DNA of 64,000 bases, taken from positions 1-64,000 of the forward strand of contig NZ_BMXR01000005.1 in NCBI RefSeq assembly GCF_014651855.1, given 5' to 3'. The position numbers and the translations under genes are program-made. Under the pieces are notes generated by a model. That model was given only the letters and a program-made list of their open reading frames with translations. It did no database searches and was not told the DNA's origin. Positions 8,229 to 17,770 of this stretch are shown piece by piece; the first letter of the stretch is position 1, and every line of letters begins with the position of its first letter. The DNA is from Saccharospirillum salsuginis. Its GTDB lineage: Bacteria > Pseudomonadota > Gammaproteobacteria > Pseudomonadales > Natronospirillaceae.

Positions 8229-10937
8229 TCAGGATTCCACCGCCCCCAGACTGAGCTCGCGCCCTTTACTGATCGCTTCTTTGCGGTTAGTAACCGCTAA
8301 CTTCTTATACAGATTGTTAATGTGTGTCTTGACCGTGCTGACGGCGATGAACATGGTTTGGGCGATTTCATCGTTGCTCTTGCCATCCATGATGTAGCGC
8401 AGTACCCGCCACTCCTTCTTCGAAATGCCCAGCGCCATCAAGCCGTCCGGCACTTCGTCCTCGCCCCGCTTGGCGGTGGTGTTGCGTTGCTTGTAGAGAA
8501 TCAGCAACTGCTCCACGCAGCGAGCTTCGTCCTCCGTCAGGGCGTCCGGGTCCAGCGCCTCGAACACCGGCATGATCCACTGGCGCAGATAGAGGATGCT
8601 GGCGACGATGGTGTGTTCGACAATGTCCGGCAACAGACGCTTCAATTCCGTCAGAGCGGCCTCGCGTTGCTGCTGCTGTTCCAGGATGGTCACCCGCAAC
8701 AGGCCCAGGCGAATGCGCTCCAGTTTGAACGCGTCGTCGGACAGGGTGTTCAGGGTGTCGAGCACCGCGTCCAATCGTTCCAGTGCCTGGTCGTAGCGAT
8801 CCAGCGCACAGAGGCCGTAGAGCCGGGAGCGCAACAGCACAACATCGGCGATGCTGTAACAGTCGCGAACGTCGGCGGTGGCCTTGAGCCAGGTGTCGAT
8901 TTTCTTCACTTCGCCGGATTGCCACCAGTAGAGCAACTGCACCTCGATCGAATAGGGCATCAGCTGCTCGCTGACGGCCTCGCGCGTCAGGATGCTTTCG
9001 TGTTGCTGGGCCAACTCCCGGGCCGTGGTCGGCTTGCCCTTGAGCAATTCCATCTTCAATAACCAGCCGAACAGATGCTGCGTCCAGAATTCGTCCCAGT
9101 TCTGGCAGACCAGGCCGACTTCGTTGATCAGCAGGCGGGCCTCCCGCAGATGATAGGATTCCAGCGCCAGATCGGCCTGGCACAGCAGGGAGAAACAGGC
9201 GTTGAAGCCGTAGTTGACGCCGTGTTCCCGGCTGTAATCCATCACTTCCCGCGACAGGGCGATGGCCCGGTCGAAGCGACAGCGCTGGCGCCAGATCTGC
9301 GCCTGCTGATTAAGACTCCACAACACGGCATCGTGATTGGCTTCCTGACGGCTCAGCAGCTCGCTTTCCTCGTAAATTTCCAGCGCGCGGTCCAGGTCGC
9401 GCTGCTCGAATTTGACGTTGGCGTAGGTCAGCAAGGCGCTCTGGCGCCGGGTATTGTCGGCCGGAAACAGTTCCAGGGCATGCTGGGAGGCGCGCTCGGC
9501 TTCCTCGAACCGGCTCAGCGAGTAATACGCCTGGGAGCGGACCGTTTCGAATTCGGCTTCGAGCAGACGGGCCCCCTCGCTGGTTTCGAGCAATGGCCAG
9601 GCTTTCTCCAGACAGGGGTCGACCTTGCGCGCATCGCCGAAGATGGCCTCGACCCAGCAATACACGAGAACCAGTTGCGGGGCGCTGGCGATGATGTCCA
9701 TGGACAATTCGGCGAGACAGCGCTGAACCAGCTCGTAATGCGCCTTGTGAATCAGGTCTTCGCCGTAAATCCGCAGGATTTTGATGATCTGTTCCTGGTC
9801 GCGGGACTTCACCGCGTGATCGACCGCGCCGACGATGTACCCCAGATCCAGAAAGGCCTGGCTGGCCTGGTAGTGCAGCTGGCGGATATCGCCGCCGGTC
9901 ATTGTCATCAGCTTGTGCTGCAGGAACTCGCGCAGCAGGTGGTGGTAGCGAAACCACTGCTGGGGTTCGTTGAACTGAATGATGAACAGGTGCTGTCGCT
10001 GCAGGAATTCCAGGACTTCGTGAACGTTGATGTCTTCGGTCAGCGCCCGGGCGATGTCGGCGTTGAAGCGTTTGACGATGCTGGTGTTGAGCATGAAATG
10101 CTGGACGTCCGCCGGCAGGGCGTCGAACACCTCGGAGTCGAAATAGTCGATGGCGTTCAGGTTCTTCTGGTCCAGCCGGGCCTTGAGTTCGTCGAAAGAC
10201 GGCTTGGATTTGAGCCCGAGCACGATCAACTGCAATCCCACGGCCCAGCCTTCGACATGATCGAGCAGTTGCTGGACGTCCTGATCGTCCAACTGGTAGC
10301 CGCCGAGGCGCTGGAAGAAGCTCTGGGCTTCCTTGACGGTGAAACCCAGCAGTTCGGTCTGCATGTCCGCCACCAGCCCCTGCAGGCGCAGCGACATGAT
10401 GCTGGCCGGCGGGTCGGACCGGGTGGTGAGGACCAGGGTGATGTGCGGGGGCAGGTGTTTGGCGAGGTATGCCAGCGCCGAGTGCACTTCTTCACTGTCG
10501 ACGACGTGGTAGTCGTCGAGCACCAGAATCAAACGCTTGTGGATGCGGTCGAGCTCGAACAGCAGTTGGCCGAACAGGGATTTGAGCTGGGTGTTGCGAT
10601 CGTGGACGCCGGCGTGGCACAGCTGTTCGCTGAGCGGCAGTTGCTTGGCGATGGCCGAGATGAAGTAGGCGGCGAAGGTGTAGGGGTCGGAATCTTCGGG
10701 GTCGAGCGAGAGCCAGGCGAGCCGGGCTTCGGGTTCGTCGTCCTTGAGGGCGGCGAAGCCATGCAGCGCAGCGGTGGTTTTACCGAAGCCGGCCGGGGCG
10801 CACAGGACCACCACGGGGAGTTTGCAGGCGTCGACGAAGACCTGTTCGACGCGGGGGCGGTGGATGGCGTTGGGCGGGAGGTAGGGCACCGATAGCTTCG
10901 AGGGCACCAGGAACTGCTGCGGGACCGACTCGGTCAT
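8229..10937 (-). CDS. MalT-like LuxR family transcriptional regulator (STAND ATPase)
   Basis: 902 aa. The N-terminal STAND ATPase has Walker [10 protein letters not shown] (about 47-55) and Walker [12 protein letters not shown] (about 134-144). A long helical TPR-like sensor region follows. The C-terminal LuxR helix-turn-helix (about 836-895) has [26 protein letters not shown]. MalT-type regulators activate transcription when an inducer binds the TPR part and ATP is bound. No maltose genes are adjacent, so the inducer and targets are unknown. It is transcribed alone, towards the terminator at 8076. Confidence 0.9.
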   Translation of the reverse strand: MTESVPQQFLVPSKLSVPYLPPNAIHRPRVEQVFVDACKLPVVVLCAPAGFGKTTAALHGFAALKDDEPEARLAWLSLDPEDSDPYTFAAYFISAIAKQLPLSEQLCHAGVHDRNTQLKSLFGQLLFELDRIHKRLILVLDDYHVVDSEEVHSALAYLAKHLPPHITLVLTTRSDPPASIMSLRLQGLVADMQTELLGFTVKEAQSFFQRLGGYQLDDQDVQQLLDHVEGWAVGLQLIVLGLKSKPSFDELKARLDQKNLNAIDYFDSEVFDALPADVQHFMLNTSIVKRFNADIARALTEDINVHEVLEFLQRQHLFIIQFNEPQQWFRYHHLLREFLQHKLMTMTGGDIRQLHYQASQAFLDLGYIVGAVDHAVKSRDQEQIIKILRIYGEDLIHKAHYELVQRCLAELSMDIIASAPQLVLVYCWVEAIFGDARKVDPCLEKAWPLLETSEGARLLEAEFETVRSQAYYSLSRFEEAERASQHALELFPADNTRRQSALLTYANVKFEQRDLDRALEIYEESELLSRQEANHDAVLWSLNQQAQIWRQRCRFDRAIALSREVMDYSREHGVNYGFNACFSLLCQADLALESYHLREARLLINEVGLVCQNWDEFWTQHLFGWLLKMELLKGKPTTARELAQQHESILTREAVSEQLMPYSIEVQLLYWWQSGEVKKIDTWLKATADVRDCYSIADVVLLRSRLYGLCALDRYDQALERLDAVLDTLNTLSDDAFKLERIRLGLLRVTILEQQQQREAALTELKRLLPDIVEHTIVASILYLRQWIMPVFEALDPDALTEDEARCVEQLLILYKQRNTTAKRGEDEVPDGLMALGISKKEWRVLRYIMDGKSNDEIAQTMFIAVSTVKTHINNLYKKLAVTNRKEAISKGRELSLGAVES

Positions 10938-11041
10938 CTGCGTTTACCGTTCATTTTGTGGTCGTTGCGCAATCATACCCAGCCGGGGGTTGGGCTATCA
11001 AATTACAGAGCCCAAATAAGCGATTGTGGCAAAGGTCCGCA

Positions 11042-11151
11042 TCCGGGGGTGGGGCAGGCCTCTCCAGGGTCGCCGTAAACCCATCCATGGGGGCTAGACG
11101 GCAGCCATCCTGGCTGCCGACTTCCCTGGAGAGGCCTACTCCACCCCCGGA
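11042..11151 (+). repeat. Family A three-way-junction repeat, copy A1
   Basis: An outer stem of about 27 bp (CCGGGGGTGG... facing ...CCACCCCCGG, continuing AGGCCTCTCCAGGG/CCCTGGAGAGGCCT) encloses the conserved hairpin CCCATCCATGGGGG and a second hairpin GGCAGCC/GGCTGCC. Core orientation is plus. It lies between the MalT-like gene and hemL. Confidence 0.9.
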
Positions 11152-11257
11152 CGCTCACTTCGGCGTCAATTTCGTTCAATGCCCTGTGATGGGTTTGCCA
11201 GCCTCCCAAGGAATCACGACAATGGACGGCAAATATCCTGTTCAGAAGGCAATCACC

Positions 11258-12541
11258 ATGACCGATCATTTCGCGGATTTGTTCGAACGTGCCCAGAAGA
11301 CCATTCCCGGCGGTGTGAATTCGCCAGTTCGGGCGTTCAAGGGGGTCGGCGGTACGCCGGTCTTTTTCAAGCGGGCGTCCGGGTCGCGGATGTACGATAC
11401 CGAGGATAAGGCGTACATCGATTACGTACTGTCCTGGGGGCCGCAGATTCTGGGCCATGGCGATGAGAAAGTGCGCGAGGCGATTCATGCGCAGGTGGAT
11501 CAGTCGCTGACCTTCGGAGCGCCCTGCGAGCTGGAAATCGAGATGGCGGAGAAGGTGTGTTCTCTGGTGCCGTCGATCGAAAAAGTGCGGATGGTGAATT
11601 CCGGCACGGAGGCGACAATGTCGGCGATCCGGCTGGCTCGCGGTTATACCGGCCGGGATATTCTGGTGAAGTTCGAGGGTAACTATCACGGCCATGCCGA
11701 CAGCCTGCTGGTGAAAGCGGGCTCGGGCATGTTGACGCTGGGTGTGCCGACGTCGCCCGGGGTTCCGGAGAGTGTGGCGAAGCACACGCTGACGCTGGAG
11801 TACAACAATCCGGAGGCGGTACGCGAGTGCTTCAAGGAGTACGGGGATCGCATCGCGGCGGTGATCGTGGAGCCGGTGGCGGGAAATATGAATTGCATTC
11901 TGCCGGAGCCGGGATTCCTTGAAACGCTGCGCTCGGAGTGCACGGACCACGGTTCGGTGCTGATTTTCGATGAGGTGATGAGCGGGTTCCGGGTGGCGCT
12001 GGGAGGCGCTCAGGAGCTGTTCAACGTGACGCCGGATCTGACCACGCTGGGCAAGGTGATCGGCGGTGGCATGCCGGTCGGTGCCTTCGGTGGCAAGGCG
12101 GAAATCATGGATTATCTGGCGCCGGTGGGGCCGGTCTATCAGGCGGGCACGCTGGCCGGTAACCCGGTGGCGATGGCGGCCGGTCTGGCGACGCTGAATC
12201 AGATCGATCAGCCCGGTGTCTACCAGCAGTTGAGCGAACGGGCCGGCGCCCTGACCCAGGGGCTGCGCGATCGGGCGGCCAAGGCGGGCATTCCGCTGAC
12301 GACGAACGGAGCCGGCAGCATGTTCGGTTATTTCTTCAGCGAGGACGAGAAGGTGAGTCGTTTCAGCCAGGTGGCGGCCTGCGATACGGAGCGGTTCAAC
12401 CGCTTTTTCCACGGCATGCTGGACGAAGGCGTCTATTTCGCGCCGTCGAGCTTCGAGGCGGGCTTCCTGTCGCTGGCGCACACCGAGCAGGACATCGACC
12501 TGACGTTGGAGGCGGCCGAGCGGGTGCTTGGGCGTCTGTAA
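11258..12541 (+). CDS. hemL: Glutamate-1-semialdehyde 2,1-aminomutase
   Basis: PLP enzyme that converts glutamate-1-semialdehyde to 5-aminolevulinate in the C5 haem pathway. 427 aa, the usual length, starting at [27 protein letters not shown]. An AGAAGG ribosome site lies 8 nt upstream; an in-frame ATG at 11223 lacks family support. Hallmarks are [26 protein letters not shown] and the PLP lysine (about K266) in [18 protein letters not shown]. Family A copy A1 lies about 100 bp upstream and would be in or near its leader. Confidence 0.97.
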   Translation: MTDHFADLFERAQKTIPGGVNSPVRAFKGVGGTPVFFKRASGSRMYDTEDKAYIDYVLSWGPQILGHGDEKVREAIHAQVDQSLTFGAPCELEIEMAEKVCSLVPSIEKVRMVNSGTEATMSAIRLARGYTGRDILVKFEGNYHGHADSLLVKAGSGMLTLGVPTSPGVPESVAKHTLTLEYNNPEAVRECFKEYGDRIAAVIVEPVAGNMNCILPEPGFLETLRSECTDHGSVLIFDEVMSGFRVALGGAQELFNVTPDLTTLGKVIGGGMPVGAFGGKAEIMDYLAPVGPVYQAGTLAGNPVAMAAGLATLNQIDQPGVYQQLSERAGALTQGLRDRAAKAGIPLTTNGAGSMFGYFFSEDEKVSRFSQVAACDTERFNRFFHGMLDEGVYFAPSSFEAGFLSLAHTEQDIDLTLEAAERVLGRL

Positions 12542-12636
12542 CGGTATCCAAGTCGTTGTTTTGTAAGGGATGTACCGATGCGAAGGAAAAATCAGGATGT
12601 GCGGAAGCCGTGTGCTCCTGTTTTTCCAAATAGCTG

Positions 12637-12665
12637 TTGACAGTCATGCGGGCGCTCATTAGTAT
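12637..12665 (+). promoter_or_regulatory. Strong sigma-70 promoter of the tRNA-Leu genes
   Basis: TTGACA (12637-12642), a 17-bp spacer and TAGTAT (12660-12665) match the consensus closely, with a GC-rich discriminator (GCGCGCC) after the -10. This is typical of stringently controlled stable-RNA promoters. The start would be near 12672, about 35 nt before the first tRNA. Confidence 0.85.
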
Positions 12666-12706
12666 GCGCGCCTGCTTACCGACGGTGAGCACATCCGGGA
12701 ATGAAT

Positions 12707-12793
12707 GCCTGGGTGGTGAAATTGGTAGACACGCTAGCTTCAGGTGCTAGTGGGGGCAACCCCGTGGAGGTTCAAATCCTCTCCCAGGCACCA
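12707..12793 (+). tRNA. tRNA-Leu (anticodon CAG), copy 1
   Basis: 87 nt including an encoded CCA. The acceptor stem GCCTGGG/CCCAGGC, D-loop AATTGGTAGAC, anticodon loop CTTCAGG (anticodon CAG), long variable arm (GGGGGCAACCCCG) and T-loop TTCAAAT are all visible. The long variable arm marks a class II (leucine) tRNA. Confidence 0.97.
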
Positions 12794-12831
12794 ATTTCAC
12801 CCGGATGCTGCTTTCACACCGCGACCGCTCT

Positions 12832-12918
12832 GCCTGGGTGGTGAAATTGGTAGACACGCTAGCTTCAGGTGCTAGTGGGGGCAACCCCGTGGAGGTTCAA
12901 ATCCTCTCCCAGGCACCA
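12832..12918 (+). tRNA. tRNA-Leu (anticodon CAG), copy 2
   Basis: Identical in sequence to the copy ending 38 nt earlier, also with encoded CCA. No separate promoter is seen, so both are probably cut from one transcript. Exact identity implies recent duplication or gene conversion. Confidence 0.97.
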
Positions 12919-12987
12919 TTTCCGCCCTCCGGGAATGGCGATAGACTCTCCCCACCAAAGTTTCTCCATTGACTCCTTATCCGTACC

Positions 12988-13102
12988 GTAGGGCAGAAGA
13001 GCCTGAAGGGCGATATCTGCCGTGGGTAGGATAACGAGCCTCAGAGATGACCGGTGCCCTAAATGAAAGCGGCAGATATCGCTTAACGCTCTTCTGCCCT
13101 AC
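12988..13102. repeat. Long inverted repeat, family C copy 1
   Basis: Ends GTAGGGCAGAAGAGC and GCTCTTCTGCCCTAC are perfect inverted repeats. A second inner pair, GCGATATCTGCCG-like and CGGCAGATATCGC, lies inside; the central ~45 bp is unpaired. The second copy, at 54867, shares both pairs but has a different centre. It looks like a small non-coding mobile element. Confidence 0.85.
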
Positions 13103-13123
13103 AAGTTCACACCTTCCTAATCT

Positions 13124-13648
13124 TCAAAACCTGAAATTAAACGCCAGGGCCGCCCCGCCCTGCATCGGCACCAAGGCGAAATCGCGCCGATCGCTCTTCG
13201 GCACCAGCCAGTAATTCACGCCCCAGGCCAGGGCCGCGCCGGCCAATACGTCCGAGACGTAGTGCTTCTCCCCGTATACCCGACTCCAGCCGACGTAGGT
13301 CGCACCCAGATAGGCCGGCAAGCCGATATCCCAGCCATAGCGCCGCTGCAAAAAACTCGCCCCGGAAAACGCCGAGGCGGTATGCGCACTCGGGAAACTA
13401 CGGGTATCCGAGCCGTCCGGTCGTTCGCGATCGACCGTGTATTTGAGCACATAGCTGGCTCCCAGCGTGGTGGCGTAGGAGCCGACCAGGGCTGTCCGTC
13501 CTTCGGGGTCGTCCAGGGTGAAGGTGGCGGTCAGGGCAGTCAGCGGCAGGGCGATCTGCAATACATCACCGGCCGTGGTCCATTCATCGGCCGGGGTGGC
13601 CGACGCCAGCCCAAGCAGGATGGCCAGCGTCATGGATCTCAACATCAT
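13124..13648 (-). CDS. PAP2 family phosphatase (secreted or membrane)
   Basis: 174 aa with an N-terminal signal sequence (about residues 1-20). The three-part acid phosphatase signature is complete: KYTVDRERP (C1), PSAH (C2) and SRVYGEKHYVSD (C3). Family members remove phosphate from lipids or other phosphoesters on the outer side of the inner membrane. The hydrophobic segments are short, so it may be only loosely membrane-bound. The natural substrate cannot be read from sequence. It lies downstream of the SmrA gene on the same strand, 22 nt away. Confidence 0.9.
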   Translation of the reverse strand: MMLRSMTLAILLGLASATPADEWTTAGDVLQIALPLTALTATFTLDDPEGRTALVGSYATTLGASYVLKYTVDRERPDGSDTRSFPSAHTASAFSGASFLQRRYGWDIGLPAYLGATYVGWSRVYGEKHYVSDVLAGAALAWGVNYWLVPKSDRRDFALVPMQGGAALAFNFRF

Positions 13649-13670
13649 GCGAAGTTTCCTTGAAATGGCA

Positions 13671-14255
13671 TTATTCCGTGCGACCTTTCATGAACCGCTC
13701 CCGGTTTTCGGCCTTTTTACTCTCGCTCTTGCGCAACAGGACGTAGAGCGCTCCGACGCCGCCGTGGTGCTTTTGGGCGCTGTGAAAGGCCAGCACCTCG
13801 GGCATCTGTTTCAGCCAGGTGTTCACGCAGCTTTTCAGAAAAGCCTTGGGTTCGCCGCGCTCGCCCTTGCCGTGCAGGATCATGGCCGAACGCACGTCGT
13901 ATTTGAGGCAATCGGCGACAAACCCGAACACTTCGGCCCGGGCCTCGGCCATGGATTTGCGATGCAGGTCGAGCCGGGCGTCGATCGGGTACTGACCGCG
14001 CTTGAGTTTGCGGAAGACACCATGGGAGACGCCATCGGTCCGGTATTCCAGAATATCGAGCGGATGCACCAGATCGATGATTTCCTCGGTCAGGTGGTTG
14101 TCGTCGCCCTGGCGCACCTGCACCGCCATCTGGCGACGGTGGATCAGCGCCGGCTCCGGAACGGCCGGTTTGGGCGGCTCGACCCGCTCTTTGGTTTTGA
14201 TCCGTTTCACCCCTTTCATTTCCTGGCGAAACAGATCGAAATCGTCGTCGTGCAT
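13671..14255 (-). CDS. smrA: Smr-domain DNA endonuclease SmrA
   Basis: 194 aa. An N-terminal basic region with HRRQMAVQVRQGDD is followed by a C-terminal Smr domain with LDLHRKSMAEAR (the LDLHG-like motif) and ILHGKGERGEPKAFLKS (the HGxG motif). Length and N-terminal extension fit the SmrA/YdaL type, a nicking endonuclease without a MutS partner. It is probably co-transcribed with the PAP2 gene 22 nt downstream. Confidence 0.88.
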   Translation of the reverse strand: MHDDDFDLFRQEMKGVKRIKTKERVEPPKPAVPEPALIHRRQMAVQVRQGDDNHLTEEIIDLVHPLDILEYRTDGVSHGVFRKLKRGQYPIDARLDLHRKSMAEARAEVFGFVADCLKYDVRSAMILHGKGERGEPKAFLKSCVNTWLKQMPEVLAFHSAQKHHGGVGALYVLLRKSESKKAENRERFMKGRTE

Positions 14256-14343
14256 GACACCTCAGTGGACCGTTGAATCGGACAGTACGGGATCATTTTC
14301 GGTTGATTGAAATCAGGCTGACCCCATTCTATCAGGAAGCCTA

Positions 14344-14401
14344 CCGAGGGGTGTAAAATGCGCCAATGACTCCCCTCGGGAGGGTGTAAAAGTGGGGTAA
14401 A
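14344..14401 (+). promoter_or_regulatory. Candidate CpxR boxes upstream of the response-regulator gene
   Basis: GTAAA occurs at 14353, 14386 and 14397; the last two are in direct repeat with a 6-bp gap (the CpxR consensus is GTAAA-N5-GTAAA, with some tolerance). The first and second are 33 bp apart, three helical turns. A CCGAGGGG/CCCCTCGG inverted repeat (14344-14351/14372-14379) brackets the first. Cpx systems are commonly autoregulated, which fits. Confidence 0.55.
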
Positions 14402-14441
14402 CTGAAATGCGCCACCAAAAGCCTTGGGACACACTAACGCC

Positions 14442-15140
14442 ATGAACGAATCGCACATCCTATTAATCGACGATGACCGGGACTTGGCCGAACTGCTCGG
14501 GGAATACCTCGACGCCGAGGGATATCGCCTGAGTGCCGCCCACAGCGGCGAAGACGGCATCGAGCAACTGCGCAAGGGCCAATACGACCTGATCCTGCTC
14601 GACGTCATGATGCCGGGCATCGATGGCTTCGAGACCCTGAAGCAGATCCGCAGCACCTCTTCCGTGCCGGTGCTGATGCTCACCGCCAAGGGCGAGGAGA
14701 CCGATCGCGTCCTGGGCCTGGAACTCGGCGCCGACGACTACCTGGCCAAACCCTACAGTCACCGCGAACTGCTGGCCCGCATCAAGGCCCTGTTGCGCCG
14801 TATCGAACTCGACAAGGTGCAGCAGGAATCCGACACCGGTTCGCTGACCAGCAACGGCGTCACGCTGAACTTCGACACCTACGAAGTGCTCTGCGAAGAG
14901 CAACCGGTGCCGATGACCACCAGCGAATTCAAGGTGCTGCGCGTGCTGATGAGCCGAGCCGGCAAGGCCGTGCCCAAGGAAGACCTCTATCGCGAGGTGC
15001 TCGGGCGCGAGATCATGGCCTACGACCGCTCCATCGACATGCACGTCTCCAACGTGCGACGCAAACTGCAGGCGGTGACGGAAGACCCGAAGATTCAGAC
15101 CATCCGGGGGATCGGCTATCTGTTTGTCGATCCCAAATAA
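14442..15140 (+). CDS. cpxR: OmpR-family response regulator, CpxR-like
   Basis: 232 aa from MNESHILLIDDD. The receiver domain has the acidic pair D11/D12, phospho-acceptor D54 in LILLDVMMPG and the lysine in LAKPYS. The C-terminal winged helix ends DRSIDMHVSNVRRKLQ...IRGIGYLF. It regulates envelope-stress genes in Cpx systems. It is followed 30 nt later by a CpxA-like kinase and preceded by GTAAA boxes. A start 18 nt upstream (14424) is possible but less likely. Confidence 0.88.
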   Translation: MNESHILLIDDDRDLAELLGEYLDAEGYRLSAAHSGEDGIEQLRKGQYDLILLDVMMPGIDGFETLKQIRSTSSVPVLMLTAKGEETDRVLGLELGADDYLAKPYSHRELLARIKALLRRIELDKVQQESDTGSLTSNGVTLNFDTYEVLCEEQPVPMTTSEFKVLRVLMSRAGKAVPKEDLYREVLGREIMAYDRSIDMHVSNVRRKLQAVTEDPKIQTIRGIGYLFVDPK

Positions 15141-15170
15141 GGTCGGCCAAAACCGGGGGAGGTGCCGGCC

Positions 15171-16553
15171 TTGAACTGGCGCCGTTTCAACCCGTTCGGC
15201 ACCGTATTCGGCAAGATCTGGCTCAGCTTCTGGCTGACGCTGCTCCTGATCGTACTCGCGGTCGCCTTCGTGTCCCACCAGGTGGCGCAGGTCTACCAGA
15301 TCGGCGCCCCCAACGCCACGCACATCCGCCTGCTCAACCGCGTCAAACTGCCGGACATCGACCGCCTGGCCAGCAGCCGCCAGGAGCTGATGGACGAACT
15401 CGAACGTTTTAACAGCGAATCCCGCTACCAGTGGTACCTGGTCGACGACACCTACCACCTGCTCGGCACGCCCCAACCACCGCGTCGCATCCTGGTCATG
15501 CTGTCCGAAATGATGGACATGGAAGGCCTGCGCGTCGGCCAGTGGCGCCAGGAGGCCTGGCTCGGGCCGATTTCGATGTCCTTCGGCGGCGAAATGTACC
15601 GTCTCTTTCTGCGCGGTGTGCCCACCCTGCCGCCGCCCAATCTGCCGCTCTGGCTCGACAGTCAGTGGCTGCGGGTCATCTTCGGGTTGTTCGTCTCCGG
15701 CATGATGAGCCTGGTGCTCGCCTGGTCCTTTACCCGGCCGATCGAACGGCTGCGTCGCGTCTCCCGACAACTGGCCGGCGGCAGCCTGGACGCCCGCGTC
15801 GGCGATTCGGTCACTCACCGTTCCGATGAACTCGGGCAACTGGGCCGGGACTTCGACGAAATGGCCGAACGCCTGCAGCAACTCGTCTCCGCCCAGCAGC
15901 GTCTGCTCAGCAACGTCAGCCACGAACTGCGTTCACCGCTGACCCGTTTGCAGATCGCCCTCGGCATCGTCCGGCAAAAAGCCCCGTCGGACCTCGAAAA
16001 CGCCCTCAACCGCATTGAACGGGAAAGCGACCGTCTGGAAAGCATGATCGCCCAGGTGCTGAAGCTGTCACGTTTCGAAAACGACATGCAGCACCTGGAA
16101 ACGCGCGAACTGCAACTCGACGACCTCGTCCGCCACGTCGCCGAAGACGCCCGCTTCGAATCCAAAAACCGCCAGCTCAACATCGTCGACCGCATCGACG
16201 CGCCTGTCACCGTCCAGGGCGACCCGCCGTTGCTGCACAGCGCCATGGAAAACGTCGTGCGCAATGCCCTGCGCTTCTCACCCGAGGGCGGCCGGCTCGA
16301 CATCCAGTTGAGCGCCGACAAGCAACACGCCATCGTCGAAATCTGCGACCAGGGCCCCGGCGTACCGGAAGACAAACTCGAACGGCTGTTCGACCCCTTC
16401 TACCGCCTCGACCAGACCAACAGCGGCGCCGGCCTCGGCCTCAACATCGCCCGTCACGCCGTCCAGGCGCACAAGGGCGACATCCGCGCCTACAACCGCA
16501 GCGAAGGCGGCCTGTGCGTGCGCATCACCCTGCCCAAATCAGCGGGCAAATAA
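15171..16553 (+). CDS. cpxA: Sensor histidine kinase, CpxA-like
   Basis: About 460 aa. Two transmembrane segments (about 13-35 and 165-190) enclose a ~130-residue periplasmic sensor. HAMP (FTRPIERLRRVSRQLAGG), HisKA with H251 in NVSHELRSPLTRLQIALG, and an ATPase domain with NALRFSPEGG and GAGLGLNIAR follow. The SHELRSPLTRLQ motif is characteristic of CpxA. A GTG at 15162 overlaps the GGGGAGG ribosome site, so the TTG at 15171, 8 nt past that site, is the better start. The 3' end overlaps the opposing EamA gene by 15 bp. Confidence 0.88.
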   Translation: MNWRRFNPFGTVFGKIWLSFWLTLLLIVLAVAFVSHQVAQVYQIGAPNATHIRLLNRVKLPDIDRLASSRQELMDELERFNSESRYQWYLVDDTYHLLGTPQPPRRILVMLSEMMDMEGLRVGQWRQEAWLGPISMSFGGEMYRLFLRGVPTLPPPNLPLWLDSQWLRVIFGLFVSGMMSLVLAWSFTRPIERLRRVSRQLAGGSLDARVGDSVTHRSDELGQLGRDFDEMAERLQQLVSAQQRLLSNVSHELRSPLTRLQIALGIVRQKAPSDLENALNRIERESDRLESMIAQVLKLSRFENDMQHLETRELQLDDLVRHVAEDARFESKNRQLNIVDRIDAPVTVQGDPPLLHSAMENVVRNALRFSPEGGRLDIQLSADKQHAIVEICDQGPGVPEDKLERLFDPFYRLDQTNSGAGLGLNIARHAVQAHKGDIRAYNRSEGGLCVRITLPKSAGK

Positions 16554-17447
16554 CGGACCGAGCCACCATCGCATCACCACACGGTGCGCGTTGAACATCA
16601 ACAGATTGCCCATCACTATCAGCACCAGCCCCACCGCGGCCGTCGGCTGCCAGCGATACCCCTCGAACACCGTCGACAACCCCAGCGCCACCAGTGGAAA
16701 CAACACCGTCGCATAGGCCGCGCGCCCGGCGCCGATCCGACCGACCAGCATGAAATACGCCCCAAAGCCGCCGATGGAGCCAATGATCGCCAGGTAAACC
16801 AGAGCCCCCAAATACCGCCCATCCATCGGCAACGCGAAGCTCTGCCCCTGCAGGACCGCGATCAACCCCATCGCCAAAGCGCCATACAACATCGCATACC
16901 CATTGGTCACCGCAATGTTCAGCCCCTGACGCTGATGCCGAACCGACGCCATATTGCCCAACGAAAACCCATAGGTCCCCAACAGCGACAACCCGATCGC
17001 CACCACCGTCGACCCGCTCGCCTGCAACGCCGTCAGATCCTCCCAAAACACCAACACCATTCCCGGCAGGCCCAACGCCGTCGCCGCGTAAAACACCCGG
17101 GGAATCGGCAACCGAAACAACAGATACCCGTTCACCGCGTTAAACAGCGTCGCCATCGAAAACACAATCGAAATCAACCCACTCGGCAAAGACCCCGCCG
17201 CCGTATAAAAGCAATAAAAGTTCAACCCGAACACCGCCAACCCCTGCGCCAGACAGACCCCATGATCCGCCAGACTCAAACGGGACCGCTTCCCGACCAA
17301 CGACAACCCCACCAACAACACAGCGGCCGCCACCATAAAGCGATAGAAAATCGACACCGGTTCCGCCACCTCGCCCACCTGCCAAGCGATGGCGAGCCAG
17401 GTCGAGCCCCAAATCAAGACGGTAGAGATATACAAAAAAATGTTCAT
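16539..17447 (-). CDS. EamA/DMT family transporter
   Basis: 302 aa with ten predicted transmembrane segments in two internally similar halves. The first begins FLYISTVLIWGSTWLAI; the second begins near VAIGLSLLGTYGFSLGNM and ends with FEGYRWQPTAAVGLVLIVMGNLL. This is the drug/metabolite transporter fold, usually exporting amino acids or other small metabolites. The substrate is unknown. It is transcribed alone, tail to tail with cpxA. Confidence 0.85.
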   Translation of the reverse strand: MNIFLYISTVLIWGSTWLAIAWQVGEVAEPVSIFYRFMVAAAVLLVGLSLVGKRSRLSLADHGVCLAQGLAVFGLNFYCFYTAAGSLPSGLISIVFSMATLFNAVNGYLLFRLPIPRVFYAATALGLPGMVLVFWEDLTALQASGSTVVAIGLSLLGTYGFSLGNMASVRHQRQGLNIAVTNGYAMLYGALAMGLIAVLQGQSFALPMDGRYLGALVYLAIIGSIGGFGAYFMLVGRIGAGRAAYATVLFPLVALGLSTVFEGYRWQPTAAVGLVLIVMGNLLMFNAHRVVMRWWLGPLFAR

Positions 17448-17505
17448 ATGAGCTTTCTTCCCAACTTTGCGAGATCAGCCTTCGAATGACAGGCACATAG
17501 GGCCA

Positions 17506-17620
17506 GTGACCGGGGTGGGGGTAGGCCCATGGAGGGATGTCCGAAATAGGGATGTTTCGGTCAAGCCCCCACGGACGGGTTCACGGCGACCCTCCATGGG
17601 TCTGCCCCCACCCCAGTCAC
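17506..17620 (-). repeat. Family A three-way-junction repeat, copy A2
   Basis: Outer arms GTGACCGGGGTGGGGG... and ...CCCCCACCCCAGTCAC, continuing to CATGGAGGG/CCCTCCATG. The second hairpin is CCGAAA/TTTCGG, unlike other copies but still paired. Core orientation is minus. It is followed by GGGTTCCTGGCAACC, a tail also seen after copy A4. Confidence 0.88.
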
Positions 17621-17770
17621 GGGTTCCTGGCAACCAATAATGCCGAGAAGACAAACCACCGCTTGCACGAACTTGCCCGACTTGCACCATCTTGCGGTTT
17701 TCCACCACCCCGACCTTGCCGCCCCACCGCCATCGCCTTAAGGTATCCCCGATCCAGGGAGCCAGAACGC

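Noticed and set aside
9075..10895. 606-codon frame antisense to the MalT-like gene
   Set aside because: Shadow frame of a GC-rich gene; the minus-strand frame has Walker and HTH motifs and correct codon bias.
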